DNA of 64,000 bases from Onthophagus taurus (taxonomy: Eukaryota > Arthropoda > Insecta > Coleoptera > Scarabaeidae), in the NCBI RefSeq assembly GCF_036711975.1, contig NC_091971.1, forward strand, positions 17,367,501-17,431,500, given 5' to 3'. Shown piece by piece: positions 19,901 through 32,475 of this stretch. A model generated the notes under the pieces. The model ran no database searches, was not told the DNA's origin, and saw only the letters and a program-made list of their open reading frames with translations. The translations under genes were made by a program, and so were the position numbers. Position 1 is the first letter of the stretch. Each line of letters starts with the position of its first letter.

Positions 19901-22900
19901 ACAAGATGCAAAACCACGATTTCATCTAATTTTCATCTTTTCGAACATTTCTCGATATTTCTGCATCTGAGAGCAAAAGTGTAAAAGAGCGATATTGTTA
20001 AGAATAAGGTTTGCTACAACTTTTATACCAAAACTTTATTTCTAACATATTCCGAATACCATGCTCTACCAGCAACAAGATGTAAAACCACAATTTCATC
20101 TAATTTTCACCTTTTCGAATTTTTCTCCATATTTATGCATCTTAGAGCAAAAGTGTAAAAGAGCAATATTGTTAAGAATAAAGTTTGCTACACCTTTTAT
20201 ACCATAACTTTATTTCTAATATGTTTCGATTCCCATGATCTACTAACAACAAGATGCAAAACCACTATTGCATCTAATTTTCACCTTTTTGAACATTTCT
20301 CTATATTTCTGCATCCGAGAGCAAAAGTATAAAAGAGTAATATTGTTAACAATAAAATTTGCCACAACTTATATACTCAAACTTTTTTCCTAAAACGTTC
20401 CGAAGCCCGTGCTCTACAAACAACAAAATGTAAAACCACGATTTCATCTAAATTTCACCTATTCGAACTTTTCCCGCTATTGATGCACCTGAGAGCAAAA
20501 GTGTAAAAGAGCAATATTGTTAACAATAAAATTTGCCATAACTTATATACTAAAACTTTTTTTCTAATACGTTCCGAATCCCATGATCTACCAGCAACAA
20601 GATGCAAAACCACGATTTCATCTAATTTTCACTTTCTCGAATTTTTCTCGATAATCATGCATCTGAGAACAAAAGTGTAAAAGAGCAATATTGTTAAGAA
20701 TAAAATTTGCTACAACTTTTATACCAAAACTTTATTTCTAACATGTTCCGAATACCATGCTCTACCAGCAACAAGATGCAAAACCACGATGTCATCTAAT
20801 TTTCACCTTTTCGAATTTTTCTCGATATTTATGCATCTGAGAGCAAAAATGTAAAAGAGCAATATCGTTAAGAATATAGTTTGCTAGAACTTTTATACCA
20901 AAACTTTATTTCTAACATATTCCGACCACCATGATCTACCAGCAACAAGATGCAAAACCACGATTTCATCTAATTTTCACCTTTTCGAATTTTTCTCCAT
21001 ATTTATGCATCTTAGAGCAAAAGTGTAAAAGAGCAATATTGTTAAGAATAAAGTTTGCTACACCTTTTATACCATAACTTTATTTCTAATATGTTTCGAT
21101 TCCCATGATCTACTAACAACAAGATGCAAAACCACGATTTCATCTAATTTTCACCTTTATGAACATTTCTCTATATTTCTGCATCTGAGAGCAAAAATAT
21201 AAAAGAGTAATATTGTTAACAATAAAATTTGCCACAACTTATATACTAAAACTTTTTTCCTAAAACGTTCCGAAGCCCGTGCTCTACAAACAACAAAATG
21301 TAAAACCACGATTTCATCTAAATTTCACCTATTCGAACTTTTCCCGCTATTGATGCATCTGAGAGCAAAAGTGTAAAAGAGCAATATTGTTAACAATAAA
21401 ATTTGTCACAACTTATATACTAAAACTTTTTTTCTAAAACGTTCCGAATTCCGTGCTCTACAAACAACAAAATGTAAAACCACGATTTCATCTAATTTTC
21501 ACCTTTTCGAATTTTTCTCCATATTTATGCATCTGAGAGCAAAAGTGTAAAAGAGCAATATTGTTAAGAATAAAATGTGCTACAACTTTTATTCCAAAAC
21601 TTTATTTCTAACATGTTCCGAATACCATGCTCTACCAGCAACAAGATGCAAAACCACGATTTCATCTAATTTTCATCTTTTCGAATTTTTCTCGACCCTT
21701 TACCCTTTATACATTGTTCTCTAACACTCTTGCTCTCAGATGCATCAATGTAGAGAATTTTTCCAAAATATGAAAATTAGAAGAATTCGTAGTTTCACAA
21801 TTTGGTTAATGGAAAAAACAGTATTCTGAGCATGATACTGAAAAACTTTTAGAACAAAAGTTGTAGCAAATTTTACTCTTTATACATTGTTCTCTAACAC
21901 TTTTACTCTCAGATGCATCAATGTACAGAATTTTTCTAAAATATGAAAATTAGAAGAATTCGTAGTTTCACAATTTGGTTAATGGAAAAAAGAACAGTCG
22001 AATTTTCGAATTTTTCTCGATATTTATGCATCTGAGAGCAAAAATGTAAAAGAGCAATATCGTTAAGAATATAGTTTGCTACAAGTTTTATACCTAGACT
22101 TTATTTCTAACATATTCCGACCACCATGATCTACCAGCAACAAGATGCAAAATCACGATTTCATCTAATTTTCACCTTTTCGAACTTTTCTCGCTATTTA
22201 TACATCTCACTGCAAAAGTGTAAAGGACCAATATTGTTAAAAATAAAGTTTGCAACAAGTTTATTGGGTATAGACAATCGAGTATATCGTTTACTAGTTA
22301 TAGACCACCTAAAACAGGGCCATTATGTGTTGTTTTTGTGTACTTTGGCAATATTTTGGTGTTTTAGCGGAATTCGAGACAAATTTCAAGTCAGGCATTT
22401 CCATTTTCGAATTGGCTAAGGATTAAGCTTTTGAATGAGATATTGTTCATCAAAATCGATTGAGATGTTCTCCTGTTATAATCAAAATACTATACATGTA
22501 AAATCTTATCTAATTGGGAGTTAGAAAAATTGGGGGCTAACTTCGTATAGGTGCAAAGCTGATGTTTACAGCTATTGCGAGTAGCCATTTTACCATTTTC
22601 TTCAGTTTTACTAATAGTAATACTATGGTATTATGACCGGTAAAAGGCTATCTTACAACGCTTTAACGCAAAAACTCAACGATTGCTGATACCCAATATC
22701 TTCTACAGCGCCGAGGAGTTCCTTCAAATATCGACATCATGACAATCTATATTTGATTACATAGCTTATTCTACATTCTACATCGGACTTGTTTCGTCTT
22801 TTTACTTTGTATATCACTTTCATCCGTAAAAATATTATTATTAACTTTACCTCCAACCTTATAAGGCATAGTTAAGTAATCGGTTCAAATTAAATCAATT

Positions 22901-25900
22901 TTTTGCTGATGGTATTACACGGCTTAGATATTTTTAATTAGGAAGTTTCTGTAGAAACTGCTATTGCATTACTACTGTATCTTGCATTGATAAAATACAT
23001 GTATTGCATGACAATTTGTAGTCAATAGAGTCCTCACTGGAATCATTGAATATATAAATCTTCTATAGAATTGATTACGTTTTACTTTCGTGGAAGAACA
23101 CAAAGACTCAAATTCAATTACAAAATCTCTCCTGCATTAGTTCTTGCGCTAGACGTTCTATAGGTCAAATTAACTGATTTTAATAAAATGATGAAGAAGT
23201 ACATGTATGCTCTCTAATGTGGTGAACGAGTCTTAATAATATGCCTATACAGTGTGTCCCCGGATTGTGTCCCCGTAAGGTATAATTGAGGATAAATCTT
23301 TCAATTCAAATTCCATCTTTTGCAATTAAAGTCTGGATGTCATAAAACTAAATATAACCAAGTTTTACGTCAAACGTCCTCAAAGTACCAAAGTTAACGC
23401 AAGAAGTTTGTTAACCGTTGCAGTTAAAGTGGTCTTTCTGAGCAATGTACAACAAAAGTTGATTAAGATAAAATTTTTGTTATGTTAAATTATAGCGATA
23501 TGCCGAATTTTATTAATTTAGGATATAAAAGCACAATGCAGATTTTTACCAAATAACGTATTTAAATCATTTCTAATTAAAATGATGGAATGTGGGCCGC
23601 AACTATCTTTGGAACTATCTGTTGGAAATATAATTTATTGCGCTTTTCTAAATCCACGCCGTGAAGATAATTAAATAAACAATTTTCAAGTATTTCCAAA
23701 TATCACAAAACAGCACACCACACATTCACTTTCTGGGAATACTGGCGTTTACAAGCTATGCGATAATGTGGATTAGTCTTTGACCAGAATCGACAATTTT
23801 GTGATGTAACCCATAGTACATTAGTGGTGAACGATGCTTCGTCCGAAAATATTATGTTTTTTAAAAAAGTTCTGTCTTTCAAAATTTTATAACCAAGCCA
23901 CAAACAATAATCTAAACGTTTTGCTTCATCACCTAATTCGATAGTGTGGTTAAATTTTGGTTTATACGGCAATATTTTATTTTCTCGATAAATTCTTTGT
24001 AAATGGAATTTACTTATACCGACTTGAACTGTCCTTTTTCTTAACGACACCTTACCGTAATCCATTGCGTTCGCTACTGCAACAATTGACCCCGTAACAT
24101 GTTCATCTAAAAGCTTTTTTTCCTTCCTTTTATTTTCCACATTGCCCGTTTCCGAAAAATTTTTGACAACTCTCTTAATTGTTTTCTTATCTACTAAAAA
24201 TCCAAATTTTTCCTCAAATTGTCTTAAAACTGCATTGTAACTAATGTTCTCCAATCCATAGCACTGCACTGTAAATATTTTATGTTGCAATGTAAACATG
24301 ATCAATTAATATTTGACAATAGGCTAAAGCTAAGCTATCAAATGATAATTGTTAGTTCACTCAGATCATTTGTTTTTATTGTAAAACGGAATATTAGAAA
24401 AAAATTGTCAAGAAAAACTCATTTTTTCTTTTATATGCTAAATTAATAAAATTCGGCATATCGCTATAATTTAACATAACAAACATTTTATCTTAATCAA
24501 CTTTTGTTGTACATTGCTCAGAAAAACCACTTTACCTGCAACGGCTAACAAACTTCTTGCGTTAACTTCGGTACTTTGAGGACATTTCACGTAAAACTTG
24601 GTTATATTTCGTTTTATGACATCCAGACTTTAATCGCAAAAGATGGAATTTGAATTGAAAAATTTATCGTCAATTATACCTTAAGGGGACACCATCCGGG
24701 GACACACTGTATATTATAGAAACAATCTTTTAAATTTGAGCCTTTTGTGTGTTAATTCAATAATAATGGATGAAGAAGTTTGTGAGTGAGTAGTTTCTTA
24801 AGGTCGAACACCATGCTAGTCTTTGACTAGCCTAGTCTTCAGCATAGTCTTAGACTTGCTAATCAAAGAATTTGAAATTTTATCACAATCTTTGTCTATC
24901 ACTTTGTTAAGAAATTTAACCTTTTGCGATGCTTTAGGAAACAATTCTTTACTGATACTCTGTCTTTAACACCGTCCATATTGCTTACTCTAACGTATCA
25001 GTAACCTCAACATGTTCTAAGATGAGTATTGAATCGTAATAAAAAGACTTTTATTATGTTAGAGAGTTGCTCTGCATTAGTTAACGATTTTTCACAAAAA
25101 CCAAAAAATATCATTAATAATTCGGATACTTAGAGGTGCTGATCCAAATTTTAAGCCTCTTATTGCCAAATATTGACTTGTCAAGTATTGACAAGATTGA
25201 CATTGATTTATGAGTCAATTTCCCCTTCGATATAATATTTTCGAATTTTCTATAAGAAATGCTTTATATTAGGATAAAACTCATTTTTTATGGTAATTGT
25301 AATATACATTTCATGCATGGCAGTTAACGTGTTAATAGTTTGATAAGTTTTTATTTGTTGTAATGCATTTTATTTCATATTTAGTTTAATTAACATAAAC
25401 ATTATTTTTATTGTTAGAGTTAATTTCATTTTAAAGACCATGAGAACGTATAAATGATACAATTTCTGGACGAGCTATATTTACGTTGATATCATATATA
25501 GGTTTACCATCCCCATCAACCACACCTCCCACAATAACGCCAACAAAATAGTTCTCAAACATGCATGGACCACCTGAATCACCCTAAATTTTAAATTAAT
25601 CAAGTTTGATCTAAAAACTTAACAGCGTTAAACTTACCCCTGCAGTGCCCGTTTTCGATGCTTCCACTCTGATTAAATTGTTTTCATAAGCTTGCACAAC
25701 ATTATCAGTCACCTGCAATTTTTTAGGAAATCCGCCACCAGTTACACCTCCATAACCAAAACTTCTAACGGTAGAACCTATAGCTACATCATGCAATATA
25801 TACGAAGTTCTATCAACTTTATCATTTGGTCGAATTTGTCCAGATACGTATATTACAGCTATATCATATTGAAATCCCTCCTTAGGGTCGTATTTAGGAT

Positions 25901-28900
25901 GTCTGAATAAATTGTCTGCTAGATATCGTTCGCCTTCTTCGTCCCAAGAATTCTTTCCCATGTACATTTGAATGTTCTTCGGATCGCATTCTAAAGTACA
26001 ATGAGCTGCTGTCACGACTCTTGTTAAACTAAGGATGGTCCCTCCGCAAACTACGCCACTACACGTGAAGAAAACATAAAACTTTGCATCTGAAATGTCG
26101 ATATCGTGGCCGTTTAGTATACGGTGTTGATGATGAGCAGTACGCTTCAGAGGGGTGGCTAAAAATATGTAGATTTAAAAGAAATGAAAGTGTATTAATT
26201 ACATATATTTACCAGTTACTGAAGCCAAGAAGAGAAATATTAAAAGAAATGAAGTATTCATTGTGACTATTGGAAGTTAGTGGTTATAACAGTTTTTATA
26301 GGCATTAAAAAAATTTTAAAATTTGTACTATTTAAAACGCGGCTTTGTCTTTGCACAGAATTACCGGGAATTTCCAGCGTTATTTATAAAGAAATTTTAC
26401 TTCATTTAAATAATTTCTTTTTAATCCTCAATGCTACAATGGTCATACCAGAGATATTTCCTAACACAATTTATTAATTAACTCCATATGCAAGAATTTG
26501 ATCTCGCAAATATAGAGTAAAGCGACAAATTCATCGTAAAATCTGAGGTGAGCATAGAGAGACTTAGACGATTGCAAAAATAAAATTGTTGGCAGAAAGA
26601 AAAGTATTGCTATTAAGTTTATATCATCGACTTTACAGAAACAATTCTTTCCGACTTCTAAGTTGCATCGTAAAGGATGCCATCTGAAAGAGTACAAGAT
26701 TAGCAGTTTGCTCGATAATTAAATCGACTGTTGACTTTAAGGTCAGGCTCGAACTAGCGACTTACAAGTGCTTGGACGCGTTTTAAATGGTATGAGTAGA
26801 ACAAATAATTTTTAAGAATTTTCCAAACATTTCCATTACTTAGATTCAAAGTATTTGCAATTATTCGAGTAGAAATGCCTGGTTCTTCCTGTATTATGTT
26901 CAACACATTCTCTTCCAGTTCTACCGTTCTGACTGTCATTGGCCTTCCTGATCCTCCACTTCGTTTCAGTTAGCCTGTTTCATGAAGATGTTGATGAATA
27001 CTTGAAAAAAAAATGCATGTCGGTCATCTCGGCGTTCGTATAGCGACTCATGACAAAGGACTTTACTAATAATATAATAAATATTAATAATAAATAAACT
27101 GTATTTCTTTTCAATAGACTTAGTAGGCGGAATTTTATTAAAAGATACTTTTATTTCGGCAACATTAGTAACGTTAAAAATATCAAAAAAAGTTCTGCCC
27201 TATATCTCTGAAACAAAGTGGATTTCTAAAAATCATTAAAGGACAAAATATTCTTAGCAGAATAATCCCTTGAATTTGCTTAAATTGCTTATGATGGCTA
27301 TGTGGAAGAATTCAAAATATAATCTATTTGAAGTGATTAGATTGAAACGGGGTTTCTGCCATTCTTGGTATAGTTCCTGTCTCCAATAAACATTCTTTGC
27401 TTTCGAAATAGAATGATAGTAATTCTGCCAGCAGTCTCTAAAATTCTTTTGATCAGATCAATTTCTTACATCCCTTCCTCTATATTACTTCATTTTTCAC
27501 TAATTTTGTTCAGTAATTATTATCCTATTTCTACAAAAATTTTGTCATGTTTCCTTTCTCATTTGGTTTTATTGCATAATTTACCAACACAAATCTATTT
27601 TCAATTTGCTTATTCTTCTTATTAAAACTTCGTATCAAAACCTTTCTAGTTAATCTCCCAGACTACCTAAGATTTTTCTTTATTTACTATCTCCTTGTTT
27701 ATACTGTGACCGGATTTTAAAAAATTGCCGGATAGGCTGGATACCGGATATCCGTTCCACCACTAATTTTAATAGATTTATATATTTTGAAAGTACTTAA
27801 GTTTGTATTGACTCATTCTTTATAGTTGTTAACATAACAGGCTTGAAGGGAATTTTTGTATAATTTCTGATTCGGAAATTGGAGTTTTCGCCATATCTTG
27901 TATGGAGTTGTTGGAAAAAGTGGGTAATTGTTATGAAATTTATAGTGACAGTACTAATAAAGAGATGCAAAAAGCCGTTTTGAAAAATCACTCTTAGTTC
28001 TTGAGAAATACATTTTTAAAATAATAGACAATTTTTTTTTATTTTGCAATTTTCACTGATTAAGTTTTAAAAATTCGTATAAAACTAAGTTTTCGGAAAA
28101 TGAGTATGAAAAAATTTCCCAAAGTGTTAATAAAAGTGTCTTCTTTCCAATGAACCAACCCGTTTTGGAAAATAACTTTTAGTTTTTGAGAAAACAATAT
28201 TTGAAGTTTTGATAAAATTTTCGATGTTGCAATTTTCATCGATAACTTTCAAAATTCGATATAAAATTCATTTCTTGAAGGATTCTTGTGGAAATATCAC
28301 CAATTATTAATTAAAGCATCCTCTTTTTAATGCAAAAAGCCGTTTTGAAAAATCACTTTTAGTTCTTGAGAAATAAATTTTTGAAATAATCGAAATTTTT
28401 TCGATTTTGCATTTTCCGCCGATTAAGTTTTAAAAATTCGTATAAAATCCATTTCTTGGAATATGAGTATGCAAATTTCCCAAAGTGTTAATAAGACTGT
28501 CCTCTTTCCAATGAACCAACATATTTTGAAAAATAACTTTTAGTTTTTGAGAAAACAATATTTGAAGTTTTGATAAAATTTTCGATGTTTCAATTTTCAT
28601 CGATAACTTTCAAAATTCGCTATAAAATTAATTTCTTGAAGGATTCTTGTGGAAATATCACCAATTATTAATTATAGTATCCTCTTTTTAATGCAAAAAG
28701 CCGGTTTGAAAAATCACTTTTAGTTCTTGTAAAATAAATTTTTGAAATAATCGACAATTTTTTTGAATTTTGCAATTTTCGCCGATTAAGTTTTAAAAAT
28801 TCGTATAAAATCCAGTTCTTACAATATGAGTATGAAAATTTTCCAAAGTGTTAATAAAAGTGTCTTCTTTTCAATGAACCAACCCGTTTTGGAAAATAAC

Positions 28901-31808
28901 ATTTAGTTTTTGAGAAAACAATATTTGAAGTTTTGATAAAATTTTCGATGTTGCAATTTTCATCGATAACTTTCAAAATTCGCTATAAAATTCATTTCTT
29001 GAAGGATTCTTGTGGAAATATCACCAATTATTAATTAAAGCTTCCTCTTTTTAATGCAAAAAGCCGTTTTGAAAAATCACTTTTAATTCTTGAGAAATAA
29101 ATTTTTGAAATAATCGACAATTTTTTCGATTTTACATTTTCCGCCGATTAAGTTTTAAAAATTCGTATAAAATCCATTTCTTGGAATATGAGTATGCAAA
29201 TTTCCCAAAGTGTTAATAAGACTGTCCTCTTTCCAATGAACCAACATATTTTGAAAAATAACTTTTAGTTTTTGAGAAAACAATATTTAAAGTTTTGATA
29301 AAATTTTCGATGTTACTATTTTCATCTATAATTTTCAAAATTCGCTATAAAATTCATTTCTTGAAGGATCCTTGTGGAAATATCACCAATTATTAATTAA
29401 AGCATCCTCTTTTTAATGCAAAAAGCCGTTTTGAAAAATCACTTTTAGTTCTTGAGAAATAAATTTTTGAAATAATCGAAAATTTTTTTCGACTTTACAT
29501 TTTCCGCCGATTAAGTTTTAAAAATTCGTATAAAATCCAGTTCTCGGAATATGAGTATGAAAATTTTCCAAAGTGTTAATAAAAGTGGCTTCTTTCCAAT
29601 GAACCAACCCGTTTTGAAAAATACCTTTTAGTTTTTGAGAAAACAATATTTGAAGTTTTGATAAAATTTTCGATGTTGCAATTTTCATCGATAACTTTCA
29701 AAATTCGCTATAAAATTCTTTTCTTGTAGGATCCTTGTGGAAATATCGCCAATTATTAATTAAAGTATCCTCTTTTTAGTGTTGCTTCGTTAGTTAAATC
29801 AGTATCAAAAAAGTTTATCTTATCAGCTTTCTTAATAATTTCATTTTTATTCAAATATCGCAATAATGTGGCAATATAGGGTATCACTTCAGAAATGCAC
29901 CAAAAATTATAACTATAGTGGTCAGATAACCTGATATCCGGCCGAAGGGGATGCCAAATATCCGGTATCCGGCTTTTCGCAAAATCACTATCCGTTCCAT
30001 CATTAATTAAAATCTTTTGGTTGATTTTTGCGCGATACCAATACATTACGAGATTGTGGGCAAGGTACACAGACAATTTTCCACAATATTTTTTGAGTAA
30101 GATAGATGAGTTGGCATATTTGTGAAGTCATTAGATAATATCACCATTTCTTTAGTACCATTTTCAATTATCCTTTGTCTTCTACTTTGTCTCAATCAAA
30201 CAATCTAATATTTTTTTATCTTACAGATCACTCATTGGCATTCGCCGAGATTCCATGCATATTTTCCAACGGCTAATTCTTATCCTTCGATAGTAGCAGA
30301 TATTTTAAGTGGCGCTTTAGCTGTAATTGGATTTACTTGGGTTAGTTAATTTATAATAATTTTTTTTTAAAGTAATAAACAAAATCTATTTTTTTAATAT
30401 AGATTTCAAGCCCAGCATGTACTGAATTAGAAGTTGTTATGCTCGATTGGTTGGGAAAAATGTTAGACCTTCCACCCGAATTTTTATCTTGTTCAGGTGG
30501 AAAAGGCGGTGGTGTTATCCAAGGCACAGCGAGCGAAGCAACTTTAGTAGCTTTGTTAGGGGCGAAAGCACGTACTCTCGCCCAAGTTAAAAAAGAACAT
30601 CCCGAATGGACCGATTACGAAATCATTTCGAAACTTGTTGGATACACTTCAGGTAAGAAAATAAATTTCTTCTTAGATATTTTATTTTTAATTCTATTTT
30701 CGTTTTAGCTCAGAGCCATTCTTCTGTTGAAAGAGCTGGTTTATTAGGTGGCGTTAAGCTTCGTCATTTAGAACCCGATTCAGAAAGCAAATTAAGAGGC
30801 GACACCCTTGAACGGGCAATGAAAGAGGACCGTGAAGCTGGCCTCATTCCATTTTACGTAAGTCTTTTATAGTTAACACAGTGAATATTGCGAGAGAACC
30901 TTCACTGATTTGCGAAACTTTTAAAACACGATGCAATCATTCTAAAAGAGAAACTCTACTTTAATTTCAATTATTAACATTAACAATTATTATTACCCTT
31001 ATATTTCTTAATCACATATTTATGCTCTACTTAATTCAAACCATTTCAATCTTCTAAAAAGTTTCTATTTTTTATAATATAGGTTGTGGCAACTTTAGGA
31101 ACAACTTCATCTTGCGCATTTGATCGTGTTGATGAAATAGGCCCCGTTTGCATTGAAAACAACGTTTGGCTTCATATTGACGCTGCTTACGCTGGTTCAT
31201 CATTTATATGCCCGGAATTCCGTTATTTAATGAAAGGAATCGAAAAAGCTGATTCCTTCAATTTCAACCCACACAAATGGATGTTGGTTAATTTCGATTG
31301 TTCGACAATGTGGTTAAAAGATCCTTCATGGCTCGTAGACGCCTTCAACGTTGATCCTTTATACTTAAAACACGACCAACAAAATTCCGCCCCTGATTAC
31401 CGTCATTGGCAGATTCCTTTGGGACGTCGTTTTAGGGCATTAAAACTTTGGTTTGTTATGAGATTATATGGGATTGAAAATTTACAAAAATTCATTCGAA
31501 AACATGTTGCGTTGGCCCATCATTTCGAAAGTTTAGTTCGTGATGATGAGAGATTCGAAATTACGGCCGAAGTCGTGCTCGGATTAGTTTGCTTTAGATT
31601 GAAAGGTTCAAACGAATTAAACGAGAAATTATTGAAACGGATCAATGCTAACGGCGTTATCCATTTGGTTCCATCTAAAATTAATGGAGTTTACTTTTTG
31701 AGATTGGCTATTTGTTCTCGATTTAGCGAAGAGGAAGACATTAATTTATCTTGGAACGAAATTAAAATGAATGCTGATGAAGCATTGAAGGAAGAATGTA
31801 AAGAATAA
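16960..31808 (+). CDS. Ddc: dopa decarboxylase (aromatic L-amino acid decarboxylase)
   Basis: A PLP enzyme converting L-dopa to dopamine and 5-HTP to serotonin, needed for transmitter synthesis and for cuticle tanning. Coding exons: 16960-16969, 17143-17224, 18110-18230, 30227-30340, 30403-30652, 30709-30857, 31083-31808. All splice in phase with GT-AG sites, giving 483 residues. The PLP-binding lysine is K307 (NPHKW), with H196 stacking on the cofactor ([10 protein letters not shown]), D275 (HIDAAYAG) and Y336. His at 196 argues for a true decarboxylase rather than the DHPAA-synthase paralogue, which has Asn. The 10-bp first exon (good Kozak context, CACCATGG) gives MEGE and places later residues four above the mammalian numbering; starting at 17145 instead would lose four residues. 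Poly(A) signal 31964-31969. Intron 3 is about 12 kb and full of repeats. Confidence 0.95.
17225..18109. other. Ddc intron 2
   Basis: About 885 bp of AT-rich intron with no repeat or coding signal recognised. Confidence 0.6.
18478..22545. mobile_element. satellite-bearing inverted-repeat element, copy 2
   Basis: The ends are inverted: CCCAATTAGAT, CAGTATTTTGAT, AACAATATCTCATTTG and AAGCTTAAT at the left recur reverse-complemented at 22400-22515. Between them lie about 17 units of the ~175-bp satellite seen at 5.5-7.0 kb, here in the opposite orientation. Two related units are flipped near 21715-22000. Unit hallmarks are GCATCTGAGAGCAAAAGTG, GAGCAATATTGTTAAGAAT and CCACGATTTCATCTAA. No transposase is encoded, so this is a non-autonomous element or a satellite captured between inverted repeats. 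Confidence 0.8.
22546..23249. other. Ddc intron sequence, unassigned
   Basis: About 700 bp without recognisable repeat, gene or motif. Confidence 0.4.
23250..24709 (-). mobile_element. Tc1/mariner-superfamily element with ~280-bp inverted repeats
   Basis: Ends CAGTGTGTCCCCGGAT and its complement are flanked by TA on both sides, the superfamily target duplication. The inverted repeats are unusually long, extending to about 23532 and from about 24428, with small differences. They enclose a truncated transposase, so the copy is defective. Confidence 0.88.
23703..24305 (-). pseudogene. Tc1/mariner-type transposase, truncated
   Basis: 200 residues: an N-terminal helix-turn-helix region ([28 protein letters not shown]), a second HTH-like part, then the first catalytic aspartate in IIFSDEASF. 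The chain ends at [13 protein letters not shown], before the second Asp and the final acidic residue, so it lacks two of the three catalytic residues. Confidence 0.82.
24710..25430. other. Ddc intron sequence, unassigned
   Basis: No coding or repeat signal recognised. It includes the 3' flank of the antisense protease gene. Confidence 0.4.
25431..26261 (-). CDS. chymotrypsin-fold serine protease (S1A), nested in Ddc intron
   Basis: A secreted endopeptidase of 240 residues. Three exons: 26213-26261, 25638-26158 and 25431-25583, all GT-AG and in phase. A signal peptide ([16 protein letters not shown]) and a short propeptide lead to an activation site R29|ILNG. The catalytic triad is complete: H69 (TAAHC), D115 (YDIAVI) and S193 (GDSGGP). 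Position 189 in chymotrypsin numbering is Gly, so trypsin specificity is unlikely. The C191-C220 bridge is missing (Ala at 191) and only the C42-C58 bridge is clearly conserved, leaving unpaired cysteines. It lies antisense inside Ddc intron 3. The physiological role is unknown; digestion is possible. Confidence 0.88.
26262..26739. other. Ddc intron and protease 5' flank
   Basis: Holds the upstream region of the antisense protease. No clear TATA box identified. No other gene. Confidence 0.4.
26740..27000 (-). pseudogene. Tc1/mariner transposase N-terminal fragment
   Basis: Reads [18 protein letters not shown], then [20 protein letters not shown] and YHLKRVQAL. This is the second helix-turn-helix and the 'GRP' linker of a Tc1/mariner-type transposase, followed by the YHLQRVQAL-like motif. 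An in-frame stop lies just upstream and no catalytic domain follows. Confidence 0.75.
27001..27735. other. Ddc intron sequence, unassigned
   Basis: AT-rich, nothing recognised. A CCGGATATCC motif at its right edge resembles motifs beyond the satellite at 29930-29970. Confidence 0.35.
27780..29770. repeat. dimeric higher-order satellite (~362-bp period)
   Basis: About five and a half copies of a ~362-bp unit made of two diverged ~180-bp halves. Half A contains GCAAAAAGCCGTTTTGAAAA and CCGATTAAGTTTTAAAAATT. Half B contains GAACCAACCCGTTTTG, TTGAGAAAACAATATTTG and TTTCATCGATAACTTTCAAA. Halves alternate strictly. Both flanks carry ATATCCGG-type motifs with a shared TATCCGTTCCA.CA, suggesting the array sits within a mobile unit. 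Confidence 0.85.
29771..30226. other. end of Ddc intron 3
   Basis: Includes ATATCCGGTATCCGG, which echoes the motif left of the satellite. An antisense 106-codon frame covers it but shows no domain. Confidence 0.35.
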
Positions 31809-32209
31809 GTAATCAATGATGTTGAGATTTCTGTTTTGTATTTATTGCTAGAAAGATTTTATTTATTAAATTTATTGTTAAATTTATTAATTGATGGTAA
31901 ATATGTAAGTAAACAAAAACGACCAATGTAATGTAGTGAGCAAGTATGTGTATTTATTTGCTAAATAAATAAATGTTGTATATAAAGTATATGTTAGTTT
32001 TAATTAAATAATGATCCCAATTTTAAATAATTAATTTTTCTAATTTATTACTCCCTCTGTCCCAAATTATGGTATTCATTTCTCTAAAATTTATGGATTA
32101 AGGAAAGTTTGGAGAATTAACCAGATTCTATTTAATATAATATAATGTAATCTTAATTTAATTAATGAAAGAAACTAGAGTTCTGTTTGTCGAAGGTTAA
32201 ATTAAGTCA

Positions 32210-32475
32210 ATGTTGCGCTGCAAAAGCAAACGGTTCATAACTAAAGTTATGTTTATGGCTGCAGTGGCCAGACCACGCTATGACAGTGCTAAAAAACAGT
32301 ATTTCAATGGCAAAATAGGACTCTGGCCTTTTGTTTATAAAGAACCTGCAAAAAGAAATAGCATGAACCGGGTAAGAGCATCGAGTCTGTTAACGCAGCA
32401 GAATGCAAAAAGATGATTATCGATAACGTTGTACCAGCCATTAGATCCAAATTGATAGGTTCCAAATTGATGATA
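32210..32475 (+). pseudogene. plant-type mariner transposase, central part
   Basis: CKSKRFITKVMFMAAVARP, then FNGKIGLWPFV, KEPAKRNS and VVPAIRSKL. These are blocks of the Soymar/Stowaway-class transposase between the first and second catalytic aspartates. The first aspartate region is absent. The sequence enters the tandem array at IMDQDN, the second-aspartate motif. Confidence 0.8.

Noticed and set aside
5530..22250. CRISPR-like regular repeats
   Set aside because: Units are 174-175 bp, diverged along their whole length, with no unique spacers and no cas genes. They are satellite DNA.
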